64,000 bases of DNA from assembly GCA_003049485.1 (NCBI GenBank), contig PYST01000032.1:1001-65000 (forward strand), in the 5' to 3' direction. Position numbers and translations under genes: made by a program. Positions 50,917 through 61,989 of this stretch are shown piece after piece. Numbering within the stretch: position 1 is the stretch's first letter; every line of letters starts with the position of its first letter. This stretch comes from Ophioceras dolichostomum (lineage: Eukaryota; Ascomycota; Sordariomycetes; Magnaporthales; Ophioceraceae). The notes below the pieces were generated by a model, which was given only the letters and a program-made list of their open reading frames with translations, was not told the origin of the DNA and did no database searches.

Positions 50917-53049
50917 TCAGGCCTGGAGTTTGCCGTTGGCCTTCGCATCCTGACCACTTGGCTTGGTGTTGTTCAAGCTGTTGGGTAAGCTGTTCGACAT
51001 TGAACACCCTTCCATTTCCTTGTCAGTCTTACCAAGATACTTCTGCATAACGTTCTTGAAGTCCTTCTCGTCGACCACTGCGCCGTGGCCAGAGCACTTT
51101 GCCTTCTTCTGAAGCTCAGAGCAAAGCCCATCGAGGTCGAAGTCGCCATTTTGGACCTTGGGGCAGTTTTGCAGTTTTTCCCTGTGAATTTGTAAGTATG
51201 TCATGCCCAGGAGATCTCCAGTTGTTGACGGGTAGGTATACACACCAAATCTTGTTGCACGTGAGAAGCTCGCCGTCCTTCCCGACCTCGTCCGCCTCCT
51301 TGGCCTCATCAATCTGAGCAATGAGATCCTTCTTGGGCATGACGGGACTTGGGGCCATGTTGAAAGGCGTAGTGAAGTCCACGTCCCAGGCATCGTTGAA
51401 GAAGTTGTCTCCGAATCCAGAGCCGCTAAATGCGTTCTCCGAGGGATCTCGGTAATTGGTGAAGAGCTGGGGGTCAAACTGGAAGTTGTTGGCTGAGGAC
51501 GCGAGCCAGTCGATGTCGTTCACGTTGATCGCCGCGAAATGGCCAGGGTCTAGATATGTACGGTGATTTCTTAGTTACCCAGTCGACTATCGGGGACAGG
51601 TCGAGGGAGGGCGGTGCGGGTGCCGCTTGGCACCGACAGTCGAGCTGAACTTTCACTTCCAATCACAAGCCGATGCGAGTGTGTTCTTACCGTGGCTGGG
51701 GGGGTTACCCAACAATGAGTTCTCCTCGATCGTGGCGAGGGTATCCACAGGCTTGAAACCCATGGGCGACTGGGTGCACGGCTCCGGAGAGGTTCCGCAT
51801 GATGAGCTCTGCCCCAAATTGGACGTCGAGGATGCAGATGGGGAGCTCGACGAGGCGGCTCCCGTGTTGAATTGGGAGTCCATGCTTCCTCCGGAGACCT
51901 TGGCGACGTTGTTGTTCGTCAGCGGCGGGTTGAAGAGGCCGGAGAACTTCGCAAGATCTTCTTTGGTCTGAGCATCCAAACCAACCGAGTATGAGGAGTC
52001 GGGCGTCATCTTGTCACCAGGCCCGGTCTGCGGGCTGGCCAGGGTGGAGGGGCTGTTCATGAGAGACGGGGACTTCGAAGTGGACGACGACCGAGTGGGA
52101 GCGCTGGCGCTGGTCTTGGACTGGATACCAGGCAGAGCTCCGAAGGTAGGGAACTCAAATTGGAAGTTCACATCGTTGATGTTGTTGAGGATCGGAGTGC
52201 CGAAAGTAGATCGACGGGCTGCTTGCGAACGGGCATTGGTGACCAGAGCAAGACGCTTCTTGTACTCGTCTAGCTCGACATTCAGTCGATCGACCTGGGC
52301 CCGCAGGTTGCCATTCTCATGACTGGCAGCCTTGGACGCCTTCTCAAGCTCCTCAACCTTGACCTCGAGGTCCTTGACATGCTTCTCTTTCCTCTCCCTG
52401 AAGGCGCGCTGAGCAGCTCTGTTCTGAGCCTTGCGCTTCTGTTGTGGGGAGCGAGGACGGTTAGAATCGGAGGGGCCAAGTATAAGGGGGGTTACGGGGA
52501 TGGGATGAAAATGAGGGCAGTAATAGAGCGATAGCGGACGAAGGGATCAAGAAAAAAGAAACCTACTGAGGTCGGCTCGGAGGTGAGCGGCTTGCGGCCG
52601 GGCTTCTTCGGGACTTTCTCTGTGCTCTCGCGCCTCTTGGGTCCATTCTCCTCTTCCTCTTCGTCGTCCGGATGACTTCTTTTCTCGGGCGACTCATTTG
52701 CGTCACCAGCGGAGGAGACTGAGCCGGACTTGGGCTTGCTCGTCGTTCCGGGTAGGTCTCCGATCATCTTGGGGCCGTCGCCAGTTTGGTCGAACATCGA
52801 GTCGCCAAAGCTGGTGTCGGCGCCATCAAACGAGTAGTCGTAGTCCAGGTATGGACTGTCCTGGAAAGAGGAGTTCGGGTCACCATTCTTGGTCGCTGGC
52901 GACTGGGTGAACGAGGACGTCGACAGCGCCAGACTGTTGTTCTTGGGCGAGCCGGTCGGCCGATTTGAGTTGAGCGCCGCGAACAGCAGAGTCTGCTGTT
53001 GCGGGGTCAAGACGAAGCTCTGGAGGGGGTTCCGCGACGATGAGGTCAT
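50917..53049 (-). CDS. ap1: AP-1-like (Yap1/Pap1) bZIP oxidative-stress transcription factor
   Basis: Four exons (53049-52567, 52438-51691, 51549-51246, 51181-50917) give 599 residues, usual for the family. The bZIP begins at the second exon with KRKAQNRAAQRAFRERKEKH, the Pap1/Yap1 basic signature, followed by a leucine zipper to about residue 225. An N-terminal cysteine-rich site (C373 and C380 in CGTSPEPC) and a C-terminal one (C508, C518, C532, C541) are present; these form redox disulfides that hide the nuclear export signal near VVDEKDFKNVMQKYL. On oxidation the factor stays in the nucleus and activates thioredoxin, glutathione and transporter genes. The leader has no upstream ATG for about 490 nt. 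Confidence 0.95.
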
Positions 53050-54140
53050 TTTGACAAAAGGGCGAGGCCTAACCTAAGGACCGTCTGGGACCAGCGCAAA
53101 GGAGTAAAGGCGAAAAAGAAAGGAATGGTAAGGTTAGAAGGTGGGCCGCCTGGGGATAGGAAAGTCCACGTTGCGCTGAGGAGTGAGGCTGGGAACAACG
53201 AGTCTGTCCGTGTCCGACGGCCGGTGGATAACTCCGAGCGGCCAGCCCAGGTGTGTGGAGGGGTCAGCCAAATTCTACGGTGGTGGAGCGGCTCCTGGAA
53301 TGACGTCCGTTGCAGTTGAAATCGGCAGAGGTCAATGCTGCACGACCAAGCACGAGAGGTGTGAGAATGAAAGGAAAAGAAAAGGCCGATAGGAAATAAA
53401 GAAGATGCCTCTCAAGTGTCAGGTGCGATTGATTGAATTGATCGCACCAGGAGGTTTGCGATTGAGAAAGGAATCAAGATAAAAAGTTGTAGCCTGAGAT
53501 GACAAGACGACAAGTGTAGTTTCTGCCTGGCGAACAAATGCCCGGCATTTGTGAGGTCAATGTTAGAGTGGACCTGTGACCAGTGACCTGGACGCGGGGG
53601 GGTGCTGTGCAGTGGCCACTCACCTGATCGGCGGCCACCCGCAACGTATAAGCACGGGGCTTCCTCCTTCTGTCTTTGTGGTTGCGCTTGGATCATGCGA
53701 AGGAAGTGCGATTGCGCAATCCGATAGTCGAGACGTGGCAGGTACCGGAAGCTACTCGAGTGTATGTACGACAACCTACCGGAAGGGCGTGCAGGGCGAA
53801 AGGGACAAAGGGAGGCGACTTGATGATGGTTGAGGTGGTGGTGCGGGGGAGGTCGGCTTCTGCCAAAGAATGTCGATTTCCAATTTGTCAGCACCCGTAT
53901 GGAAGGTCCTGGACCGCCCCAAAGCCGCCCCTTTTTTTCGGCGCATGGCTGTGACGCCTGTCAGCAGCCTGCTCGTCTGCCTATCCCTTCACCGTACTAA
54001 AACTACAAACCAAAACCCCAGCTCCCGACCTCAAACGAGTTTTGAATTTCCTAGATTAACACACATACCTAGATTCTGTTAAGAGCTCCAGGGTTGAGGA
54101 GAAGGAATATGCGTATCTGTAAGGTCTCTATCTGACTCCT

Positions 54141-54165
54141 GGCGCCTGACGCCTGACGCCTGACT
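54141..54165. repeat. 7-bp GCCTGAC tandem repeat
   Basis: Three consecutive copies of GCCTGAC, preceded by a partial match, in non-coding DNA upstream of the Dos2-like gene. Confidence 0.75.
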
Positions 54166-54329
54166 CAACCGGTCAACGGTGAGCACAAGCCGTCCGTCTG
54201 TCCGGTGGGAATGGCATGGTATGGTTTCCGCGGGATCAAGTTCTTTATGCACGGTCAGCGTAGTGCGAGAGAGTAATGTGAGGGTGCACGGGGTAGAACC
54301 GCCTCCTTGATCGGAAGCCGCACTCACGG

Positions 54330-54376
54330 CCCGACCCCTCCGCCGACCCCTCCGCCGACCCCTCCGCCGACCCCTT
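54330..54376. repeat. 12-bp minisatellite, nearly four copies
   Basis: The unit CCGACCCCTCCG is repeated in tandem; the last copy changes to CCGACCCCTTAG. It lies in non-coding DNA between AP-1 and the Dos2-like gene. Confidence 0.9.
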
Positions 54377-54884
54377 AGAAGCCCCTGGGCACCCTTCGAT
54401 GCTCGACCATCCAACACCGAGTGGATGTCCGACTGCCGCATCAGTTTGCTGAAGATGCGGGGGTCGAGACAGGGTGGAACGCCGTTGATGATGTTGTGGA
54501 CACTGGACGGACGGGCCAGCCGATCCACAATCGTTCGGCCTAAACCGCTCCGCTCCGGGACCTAGAGATCGCTTTGACTAGGTAGGTACCACCAGGATCG
54601 AAAGCTTCGCCAACAGGAGTCTTTGAATAAATTCTCACGAAGCCCTCGAGTACGGGACTTGTAGGATTTTCGAATCAGAACTGCACAACAGTTCCGATTC
54701 TCCGGTAGCTGCTACTCTAGGGGAATTGATCAACACTCAACTAGCCCCAGTGGCAATAGGACATGGACATGTGTGTGGGATGTAGTGTCACGCAAGACCA
54801 AGCCAGCAGAAGGTTCGACGCATATTCCCCATGACCCCGGAAAGCTCATAAGATTTGGCACTTGCAGTGTGTGTTGTGCACCTC

Positions 54885-54917
54885 CAGCCTGTTTCCCAGC
54901 CTGTTTCCCAGCCTGTT
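54885..54917. repeat. 12-bp minisatellite, about 2.7 copies
   Basis: The unit CAGCCTGTTTCC is repeated in tandem. In register it differs from the unit in MFS intron 1 (CCCGTGTCCCAG) at only two of twelve positions. Confidence 0.85.
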
Positions 54918-55341
54918 ATTTTCCTGGCGGTTTACCGCATGAGGATGTTCGTTCCGGACCAGCCTGCCCCGCATTTCACGACCCAGCTCGCTCAGGTGGT
55001 GCTTGGCCCTCTGACATGACAGGTGCGACGGCACTGGACGAGAACAGTAAGTTTCCATTGAGGAGTGAGGAGAACAAGTGGAGGGCAAGGCAGCTCACCA
55101 AGCTCCATCCTTCGAATCCAAACAGCCTCGAACATCATCTCAAACAGCCAATCGGGTGATATGCTAACGTCACCTCTCGATAAAGTCTCGCTCGATTGTT
55201 ACTCCTAGGAACCTTTCTTCTTTGTTGTCACAGATTGCTTTCATTTCCCTCCCCTCATCTGAGCCAGACCATAGCTACTACCAATTTGCAACCGAACCGA
55301 ATTCATTCTATTTTCCAAAGTCCCATCACTAGTGAGGAGTT

Positions 55342-56844
55342 ATGGATCTGGCATACGATCACATCCAGGAGCAGTCGTTCCCCAAGGAGGAGGACGTCGC
55401 TGCGCCGTCGGACAAGGAGGCGACCGCGGAGGAGACCTCCACTTTAAGCGCCGATGTCCAGGACGCCTACCGCGCTTTCTCCTCTAGCCCCTGGGGCGCT
55501 AGGATTGGAGGCTTCTTCGGCGCCGTGGCAAAACAGGTGTGTTGTCGCCATGTTGCAGCGGCATTTGGCCATTCGGGGATTTAACTGACGACCGAGCTGT
55601 TCTTTGCCCCCCGTTATAGGGCGAGTCGGTGTACCGCGAGGCCCAGCATGAGCTGAGCGCCGTCGGCCAAGACGCCAGCACCGGCTTCTCCAGCCTCCGC
55701 GACACGATCATCAACCGCACCCGCTCTCTCTCCCTCACCACGGCCCACGCGGCAGCTGGAGCATCCGCGTCCGGCGAAAAGGATGCTGCATCGACGACGC
55801 CCACAAGCGCCGGAGCGGCGGGCCCCGCGAGGGAGCTGACGACCGATGAGGCCATCAAAGAGTCGGAGACGGTTCTCTCGAGACTCAAGGTCGCTGCGGC
55901 CCAGCGGCTCAAGGACATCCAACGGGCCGAGGACGCCGCCGACGAAGCCCTGCTCAAGTTCGGGACCAACATCCGGGACTTCCTCAAGGACTCGATCAGC
56001 ATCGCCGGCCCTGGCGCCGCCGAGGGCAGTGGAAGAGGCGCGAGGGGTAGCAAGGTGCTGTTCGAGAGCAAGGACGCTCAGGGGAAGCGTGTGATCCACA
56101 CTTCCCGCTTCGACGCGCAGCTGCACGTCATCCACACCAACCCGGAGAGCTTCTCGCGCGATCCTGCCGGTGGCGAGGAGTACGCATCGTGGGCGGCGAC
56201 TTTCGACATCGACCGCAAGACGGACGACATCGCCGCCGACTTGGCCAAGTACCCGGAGCTGAGGACGACGATGGAGAAGCTTGTCCCCGACTCGATCCCC
56301 TACCCAGACTTCTGGAAGCGCTACTACTTCCTCAGGCACAGCATTGAGACGGCCGAGGCCAGGCGCAGGGACTTGCTTAAGGGTAAGCTTTACCTATTCA
56401 ACTACCTACATTCCTACATTCATCAAGACTAGAGTCTTTCCTAACATGGCCCTTTAATCTGCAGCCGCGTCCGCGGAAGAGGAAGTCGGCTGGGACGAGG
56501 ACTCCGACGACGACGAGTCCAGCGCCGACACCGCCGCTGGCCGTCCCAGCACCAGCACCATCGGCGGAAAGACGACGAGCAAGCAGAACGAGAGGCCGGG
56601 CTCCACCGAGTCGTCAACCACCATCCACCCGCCCCCGAAGGAGCCCGCTGCCACCTCTGCGCCCAAGGTTCCCGTTATCGCCGAGCCGCGCAAGTCTAAC
56701 GAGGATGTCAAGTCTCAGGCCGACAGCGACGCGAGCTACGACGTGGTGGGCGCCACGTCGGGCGTGCCCAGCCAGGCGCCCAACAGCCCACGGGACCCTT
56801 CGCGGCGGGGTGGTGACGATAGCGACGAGGAAGACTGGGAGTAG
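55342..56844 (+). CDS. dos2: BSD-domain protein, Dos2-like
   Basis: Three exons (55342-55536, 55620-56382, 56465-56844) give 445 residues. The N-terminus is acidic and contains SSPWGARIGGFFGAVAKQGE, which is conserved in fungal BSD proteins. A coiled stretch follows (ESETVLSRLKVAAAQRLKDIQ). The BSD domain lies at about 265-325 and ends with the signature aromatic pair in YPDFWKRYYFLRHSIE. The tail is long, acidic and Ser/Asp-rich, finishing GDDSDEEDWE. Yeast Dos2 is a cytosolic BSD protein of unclear function, linked to ubiquitin metabolism; human BSDC1 has a similar layout. Function here is therefore only by family. The gene is convergent with Tsr2. Confidence 0.85.
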
Positions 56845-57339
56845 ACGGAGAAGACGGCATATTGTGGCATTGAAGCTGTCGCGGATGGTCTTCCTGGAAA
56901 TGTGTATTTCGTGACCAATGAAAGATTGCGCGTGTGGGAACTTTGCGTGTTGGCGGCGTCTTTGCTTGTAGTTAGGATATCGCTTTTGCTTCTCCATACT
57001 CTCACCCTCCAAGTTTCTTCGCCCCCTTTCTTTTCCTGTCAACTTCACGCGGCGCTGGTGGGTGTCTTGGAGGTAGTATAATGCCAGCCTACAATCGGCT
57101 GTATGTGCAGCCTATCTCACAACCCCTTCTTCTTTCCCACCCTAGCGCCTTACCATATCCCACTTCTCTTCAGTGCGCAACCGCTCTTTACAGAGTTGCC
57201 ATGGTTTAGGTATTTGATCATGTCGGGCGGGGGACTTCGGAGACTGCTGCATCCTTATTTTCTCCCCACCCGCCACTGCAGCTTATGCGAGTATCCTTCT
57301 TCAACAAGAGACCACAGAGTCGCAATGGAAGCCATCACA
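56845..57339. other. convergent 3-prime region, Dos2-like / Tsr2
   Basis: These 495 bases probably contain both 3-prime UTRs. No gene or strong repeat is recognised. Confidence 0.5.
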
Positions 57340-57993
57340 TCACCTCTTCTTCCGCGTGACTTTGGTGAACCCGTCTTCGTCTACCTCCGGCGAGGTCTTC
57401 TCACGTGGCTCCCTCACCAGCGGCGGCGCGTCGTCCATGTCTGCGTCTTCGTCGTCGTCGCCCTCATCGTCTTCGTCTGTGTCCCAGTCCGTGTCCTGGT
57501 CCGCGTCGTCGCCCTTCCTGAACAGCCCAGTCACCAACTTGCCCCTCCTAGCCTGCCACCTCGTCGTCAGCGCGTCGACCTCGGCCAGGTCGCCCTTGCA
57601 GCAACGCGTCCACAGCCCCACGATCTGCTCGGCCACGTCGAAGGCCGAGTCGTCCTGCACGGCCGTCTCGAACTCCTCCAGCATGATGTCTAACAACCGC
57701 TGCTCGACGTCTTCCAGCAGGTCCTCTGTCGACGGGATGGGCGTTGTCGCGGTCGGCGCTCGGCTGCCGGCTGACTGGGCGCCGCCGGCGGCGGCTTCTG
57801 ACCTCTTCGCCTTGAGCACGTCGGCGACGGTCGGGAACAGCTCGACGACGGCGCCCGCGGTCCAGTCGCGCTTGTCTTCGGAGTCGCCGCCGCCGATATT
57901 GTTCTCCACCGCGAGCGCCATGTCCGGCCAGAGGTGCAGAGACATGGCGACGCCGCGCTCGAAGGCGTTCTGCCAGACATCTGAGGTATCCAT
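57340..57993 (-). CDS. tsr2: pre-rRNA-processing protein Tsr2
   Basis: This is a single exon of 217 residues, a usual length for fungal Tsr2. The N-terminal WGG-type helical region reads WQNAFERGVAMSLHLWPDMALAVENNIGG, then WTAGAVVELFPTVADVL. A second helical part (LLEDVEQRLLDIMLEEFETAVQDDSAFDVAEQIVGLW) matches the conserved core. The C-terminus is very acidic (DTDEDDEGDDDEDADMDDAPP) and ends DGFTKVTRKKR. Tsr2 is the chaperone that carries ribosomal protein eS26 to the 90S pre-ribosome and is needed for 20S pre-rRNA processing. The acidic tail fits contact with a basic ribosomal protein. Confidence 0.93.
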   Translation of the reverse strand: MDTSDVWQNAFERGVAMSLHLWPDMALAVENNIGGGDSEDKRDWTAGAVVELFPTVADVLKAKRSEAAAGGAQSAGSRAPTATTPIPSTEDLLEDVEQRLLDIMLEEFETAVQDDSAFDVAEQIVGLWTRCCKGDLAEVDALTTRWQARRGKLVTGLFRKGDDADQDTDWDTDEDDEGDDDEDADMDDAPPLVREPREKTSPEVDEDGFTKVTRKKR

Positions 57994-58542
57994 CCGCGTT
58001 AGCGTTCTGGCCAGCGGATGAGGGGCTCAACACTCGATCAAGGAGGGCACTAGAATACCTGGTGACGGAGTTTGCGAGGAACTAGAGGTTGAGTCCATTT
58101 TTTTTGGGCTTTGACGGCCAAATATTCTATGTTTGTTTCGTTATTTTCTCATTGGGCATTTCCACATCCAAATTTTTTGTTTTCGATTTCCATTACTTTT
58201 TTTTTTGGGCGCGAAATGGGGGGTAGCTGACGATAAGATAAGCACATGCACTGCGACTGTGGGTTGGAACCGAGTTGCGCCCTGTCATTTCAGGGGCTTC
58301 CACCTATATGGTCCAAAGATGTTCAGGTATGTTAATTTCCGCGATTTGACGTGAATTCGAATTCTATACAACCACCCACCAGCAAGAAGCTTGAGAACCA
58401 GATGCTATATATATACGTAGTAGAGATATCCTATTATGCGCCGTGAGTATTCATCAAAGACGGGAGAGAAACAGCATGCCGCCCTTTAAACCCAAATTTT
58501 GGTTCAGAGTTTCGGTTCGGTACTTTTTCGCAAGTCTCGCTT
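57994..58542. other. intergenic region between Tsr2 and Rib3
   Basis: These 549 bases should hold the Tsr2 promoter and the Rib3 3-prime UTR. AT-rich patches occur near 58190-58205 and 58408-58420. No gene is recognised. Confidence 0.45.
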
Positions 58543-59335
58543 TCACGACGAGCCGTTGGCCTCCAGTTTGCCCTCCGTCTTCTCCAGGTAGGCGATCAAA
58601 TCGGCAATGGTGCACACCTTGAGGCCCCATTTCCTGGCAAAGGCGACGCAACCCTCGCCGCGCAGCATGTCGGACCCCTGGCGCACCGCGCTGCCCTCCA
58701 CCTCGGCGCCGTCATCGACGAGCTCAGAGATGACGGCAGCTGGCCTCTTCCCTGCCAGACGGCAGAGGTCCAGCGCGGCCTCGGTGTGGCCTCTGCGCGC
58801 CCTCACGCCGCCCGCGCGCGCGCGGAGGGGGAAGACATGGCCCGGGCGACGAAATGACTCCTTCATGGAGCGCTCGTCGGCCAGGAAGCGGCAGACCAGG
58901 GCGCGGTCGTGGGCGCTGATGCCGGTCGTGACCGAATCGTCGCGCGCGTCGACCGAGAGCGTGTACGCCGTCGTTCGCGGGTCCTCGCTGTGCTCGACCA
59001 TTTGTGGAAGCGCCAGCTCCTCCGTTCGCGCATGGGTGATCGGAGCGCAGATCAGGCCGGACGAATGCCGCACCATGAAGGCCATCTGCTCCGTCGTTAC
59101 GTCTTGCGCCGCGATCGTGAGGTCCGCCTCGTTCTCGCGTGATGGGTCATCGAGCACCACGACGAATTCGCCATTTTCTGCTCGGAGTCGGCGTGTTAGT
59201 GGAAAAATAGGTTCCGTTGTGGGGTCGATGTAATCGCCCCATTGCTCGTGAATTGGTATAGGACAGCTCACTAAAGGCCTCAATTGTGTCCGGAATTGAG
59301 TCGAATTTCGACCTCTCGATCGTTGATGCAGGCAT
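58543..59335 (-). CDS. RIB3: 3,4-dihydroxy-2-butanone 4-phosphate synthase
   Basis: Two exons (59335-59272 and 59177-58543) give 232 residues, the family length. The splice joins DTIEAF to KNGEFVVVLDDPSRENEADL, the catalytic acidic loop of RibB/Rib3. Further signatures are FMVRHSSGLICAP, SVDARDDSVTTGISAHDRA, RPGHVFPLRAR and RRGHTEAALDLCRLAG, with the catalytic histidine and glutamate in G-H-T-E. It converts ribulose 5-phosphate to 3,4-dihydroxy-2-butanone 4-phosphate plus formate, the four-carbon precursor for lumazine synthase in riboflavin synthesis; it needs magnesium. It stands alone, not fused to GTP cyclohydrolase II as in many bacteria. Riboflavin kinase lies in the same window. Confidence 0.95.
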
Positions 59336-60505
59336 GGTCACGGAGTGGTATGAGAAGAAGAACGACACGAAAGTCCTCGGTGGCGTGTGACTGACTCCTA
59401 AATCCTCATCCAGACCCAGGGGCAAGCACCTCGGCTTTCGGTGGGTTAAAATTGGCGCGGCGAGGTCGGGGTTCCGCGCTCCGCACTCGATTCGCGGCCA
59501 CGATTCTTTTCGAGTCGGCAGTTGTCTAGACCGCGCCCATCCGCTCGTTCCCTCGGGCCAATGGGGACGAACAGTCTTGTATGATATAGACGCTGTTCCT
59601 CACCGGGCACGGCGAGACTGTCGCCCAACGTCTGACAGGATGACTGTGGGTTTCGTTTCCGCAAGGGACTTGCGATCAAAGAGCTCCGAAGATCGGAATT
59701 CGCTTGGCACGGCACTCGTCTTTGATCAGGCGGATGAAAACCGAACCCTCCTTGAGATGGTACGAACGCAGCCCCCCAGAGAAGCTTTATGTATAATTCC
59801 GGAATCCAGGTCAAGCATTATTAAAGAAACATGCCTAGGCAGACCCGTCAGTCCATGGGATCGTGACATATTAGATAATACCCGCGCGGGCGTGCAAGTC
59901 ATGAGGGGCTTGGATGACTGCCAGCTGACAAACGCCCAAGTCTTCCATCGCCATCCAGCGAGTCCCGCCTAAAATTCGGCGGGGTTCTCGGGTACACAGG
60001 CGGGATCGGCCCCACCTCGCCGCAGAACCTGCCGAGCCTTCGGAACTAGAGTGTCATGCAACCATGCTCCTGAGGCTCCCAAATATGCTGGGACAATGCC
60101 TGCAGTTATAGCTGAAGCCCGGCGTCCTCGGCGATCACCTTCCGAGGACAATAACTTGTTGAGGCAGACTCACAATCCCTCCCACATTGCACAAGATGGC
60201 GGGGGATTTGCACAGCTCAGCAAGAGTGGTAGACTGACACGGAATTCTTCCTCTGTTTTGACCGGAAGTACCTATTTGCCAAAAGCAGGTGAATGCTCGC
60301 GGCTTTCACAACTAGTGTCTACCTTCAGCTCTAGCCGAGTTATCAAGACTTTCGCTCTTCTTTCTAAAATTGTTTCTCTAAGGCAACCTGCCGAGTAGGG
60401 GTTCTAAAAATATGAGGAGGCCGATACTGGTGAGAACATATCCCACTTGGCGTCAACCGGGAACGCCATATCACGGGTTGCGTTCGGGACAAAGTGCACG
60501 CCGCC
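59336..60505. other. intergenic region between Rib3 and the HYPK-like gene
   Basis: The left part is the Rib3 promoter, the right part the HYPK-like 3-prime UTR. Two plus-strand frames (59577-59972 and 60051-60398) are open for 116-132 codons but show no family motif and their codon use is unlike that of the confirmed genes. The first has no ATG start. Confidence 0.45.
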
Positions 60506-61026
60506 TCATGATGGCTTGACTGCGATGTAAGCACGCATAGCCTGGACAGCATCTCCGTCGTGCAACTTAAGCAGCTCCGTGGCTTTGACTTTCGTGAGCT
60601 CCAGCTCATGGACCTGTAAAGATCTCACATACCATATCAGCACCTCGTTCCTGCCCCGAGAGCAAGAACGCACCTCGTATTTAAACAGGAAAAAAGCGGA
60701 GAGGTCAAGCCTCTTACCCACCTAGGTACAGGTACCTAGGTAGGTAGATCGAAACTTACGAGAAGAGTAACATCGGCTGCGTCGACCTTAACCTTCTTAA
60801 TCTCCCCAGCCTTCGCTCCACCGCCGCCAGCCAAGCGGTTCATAGCCTTGCTGACGGCCTCCTGGTCGACCTCCCTCGCGGGGGCGGCCTCGTCGTCCCG
60901 GGGAGCGGCGTCGAGCGTCGCCAGAGCCGCCGCGGCCTTGCGGTCCTCTGCCGACTTGGCCGTGGGCTGCACCTCGTCCTCGGCGTCCGCGCCCGCCGCC
61001 GCTGGCTGTCTTGGCTCGGCAGACAT
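60506..61026 (-). CDS. HYPK-like protein with C-terminal UBA-type domain
   Basis: Two exons (61026-60760 and 60613-60506) give 124 residues. The N-terminal half is Ala/Glu/Asp-rich. The central part, with AVSKAMNRLAGG and GEIKKVKVDAADVTLLV, leads into the C-terminal three-helix domain HELELTKVKATELLKLHDGDAVQAMRAYIAV. That domain resembles the NAC/UBA-like end of HYPK, and the order of the parts matches it. HYPK binds and modulates the ribosome-associated N-terminal acetyltransferase NatA. The NAC alpha subunit has a similar UBA end but also a NAC beta-barrel, which is absent here, so HYPK is preferred. A TAGG/CCTA palindromic motif lies in the intron at 60719-60747. Confidence 0.82.
60719..60747. 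repeat. CCTAGGTA palindromic motif in the HYPK-like intron
   Basis: The sequence contains CACCTAGGTAC, then GGTACCTAGGTAGGTAG. It is the longest example in this window of the TAGG/CCTA motif and is partly self-complementary. It lies inside the 146-nt intron of the HYPK-like gene. Confidence 0.85.
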
Positions 61027-61989
61027 GATGATATTTTGGGGAACTTGATCGTCTCTCTCTACACTCTCCTCCTGCCCGGTCGGACACTGAACGCCACTCT
61101 GAAGAGGGACGAAAGATAGGTGACGGTTGGATGCAGTGATGGTGCTATGGAGCCATGTATGCTCGTGCTGCTAATAAGCTGAGCTCTTGCTCGGTAGTAA
61201 TGAGTTGATGGACGGTTGCTCGGTGAAGTTTGGCAAGCAATTGGCTGCTCAGTCTTGGTGAGGTTGCTGTGGTCAGCCGGCTGGAAACAGAAGGTCGGTT
61301 AAGTTCTATGGTTGAGGTGATGCTTACGATCCCTGATCCCGCAGTGGCTTAGTAGGACCGAGCGATTGAGCAAATTCGTGGTACGTGGTATGGGGATAGA
61401 GATTTGTGTGAGAAATTTTGAGTTCTCGACTATGACGGTTTTAACTGTACCGTGGTTGAGAGCTTGACAGAGCTCACTGTCGCTGTGCTTTAGTGGGTCA
61501 ATAGCTCATAAGGGCTGAGAATAGCGGGGGCGGGGCTACTGTACGGCACGCAACGGCGCAGCGGTGTCTTGTCGTATCCCGAGCCCCTGAAAGGTATTCT
61601 GGTTGGTGCAAATGGTGACTCACGAGGCTTCGCAGTGATCGATGTACGTTATAACGGTGCCTTTTTTCGCTTCCGTCTTCCATCTCTCCTCACTACAGTG
61701 GAATACTGGACTTAGTGACCGTCAATCACGGTCTGTGGCTTGCCAGCTCACTCAAACCACCCCTTACCTAAATGGTTCGGGAGCATCAACTGGTGAGCGG
61801 CACTTACAACTTCAACCCCCGGAAGTTCCTTCCCTTTGTTCCTCGCTTCCTAATTTTAGCCTCAACTCCCCCCGGCCTTCGTTACTTCTTAGAAAGTATA
61901 CCTTCATGTCTGTAATCTACGAGTCTGCAGGTCTTGACGAATACTATCGACAGTGAAGCTGTGAGTCTCTAGGTCTTGAAAGGCTCGGC
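61027..61989. promoter_or_regulatory. divergent promoter region, HYPK-like / DAHP synthase
   Basis: These 963 bases separate two genes read outward and must contain both promoters. No gene is recognised. No general amino-acid control element was identified with confidence. Confidence 0.45.

Larger units (their letters stand above)
53050..55341. other. 2.3-kb divergent region, AP-1 / Dos2-like gene
   Basis: No gene is recognised. It holds the AP-1 promoter on the left and the Dos2-like promoter on the right, with three tandem repeats (54141-54165, 54330-54376, 54885-54917) and a TAGGTAGGTACC motif at 54579-54590. A minus-strand frame across 54079-54528 is open but starts without an ATG and crosses one of the repeats. 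Confidence 0.45.

Noticed and set aside
54079..54528. Minus-strand frame of about 149 codons upstream of the Dos2-like gene
   Set aside because: It has no ATG start and includes an Arg-Gly repeat made by a 12-bp minisatellite. The N-terminal part looks protein-like but matches nothing I know.
59577..60398. Two plus-strand frames of 116-132 codons between Rib3 and the HYPK-like gene
   Set aside because: The first starts with TTG, neither shows a known motif, and codon use lacks the C/G-ending bias of the confirmed genes.
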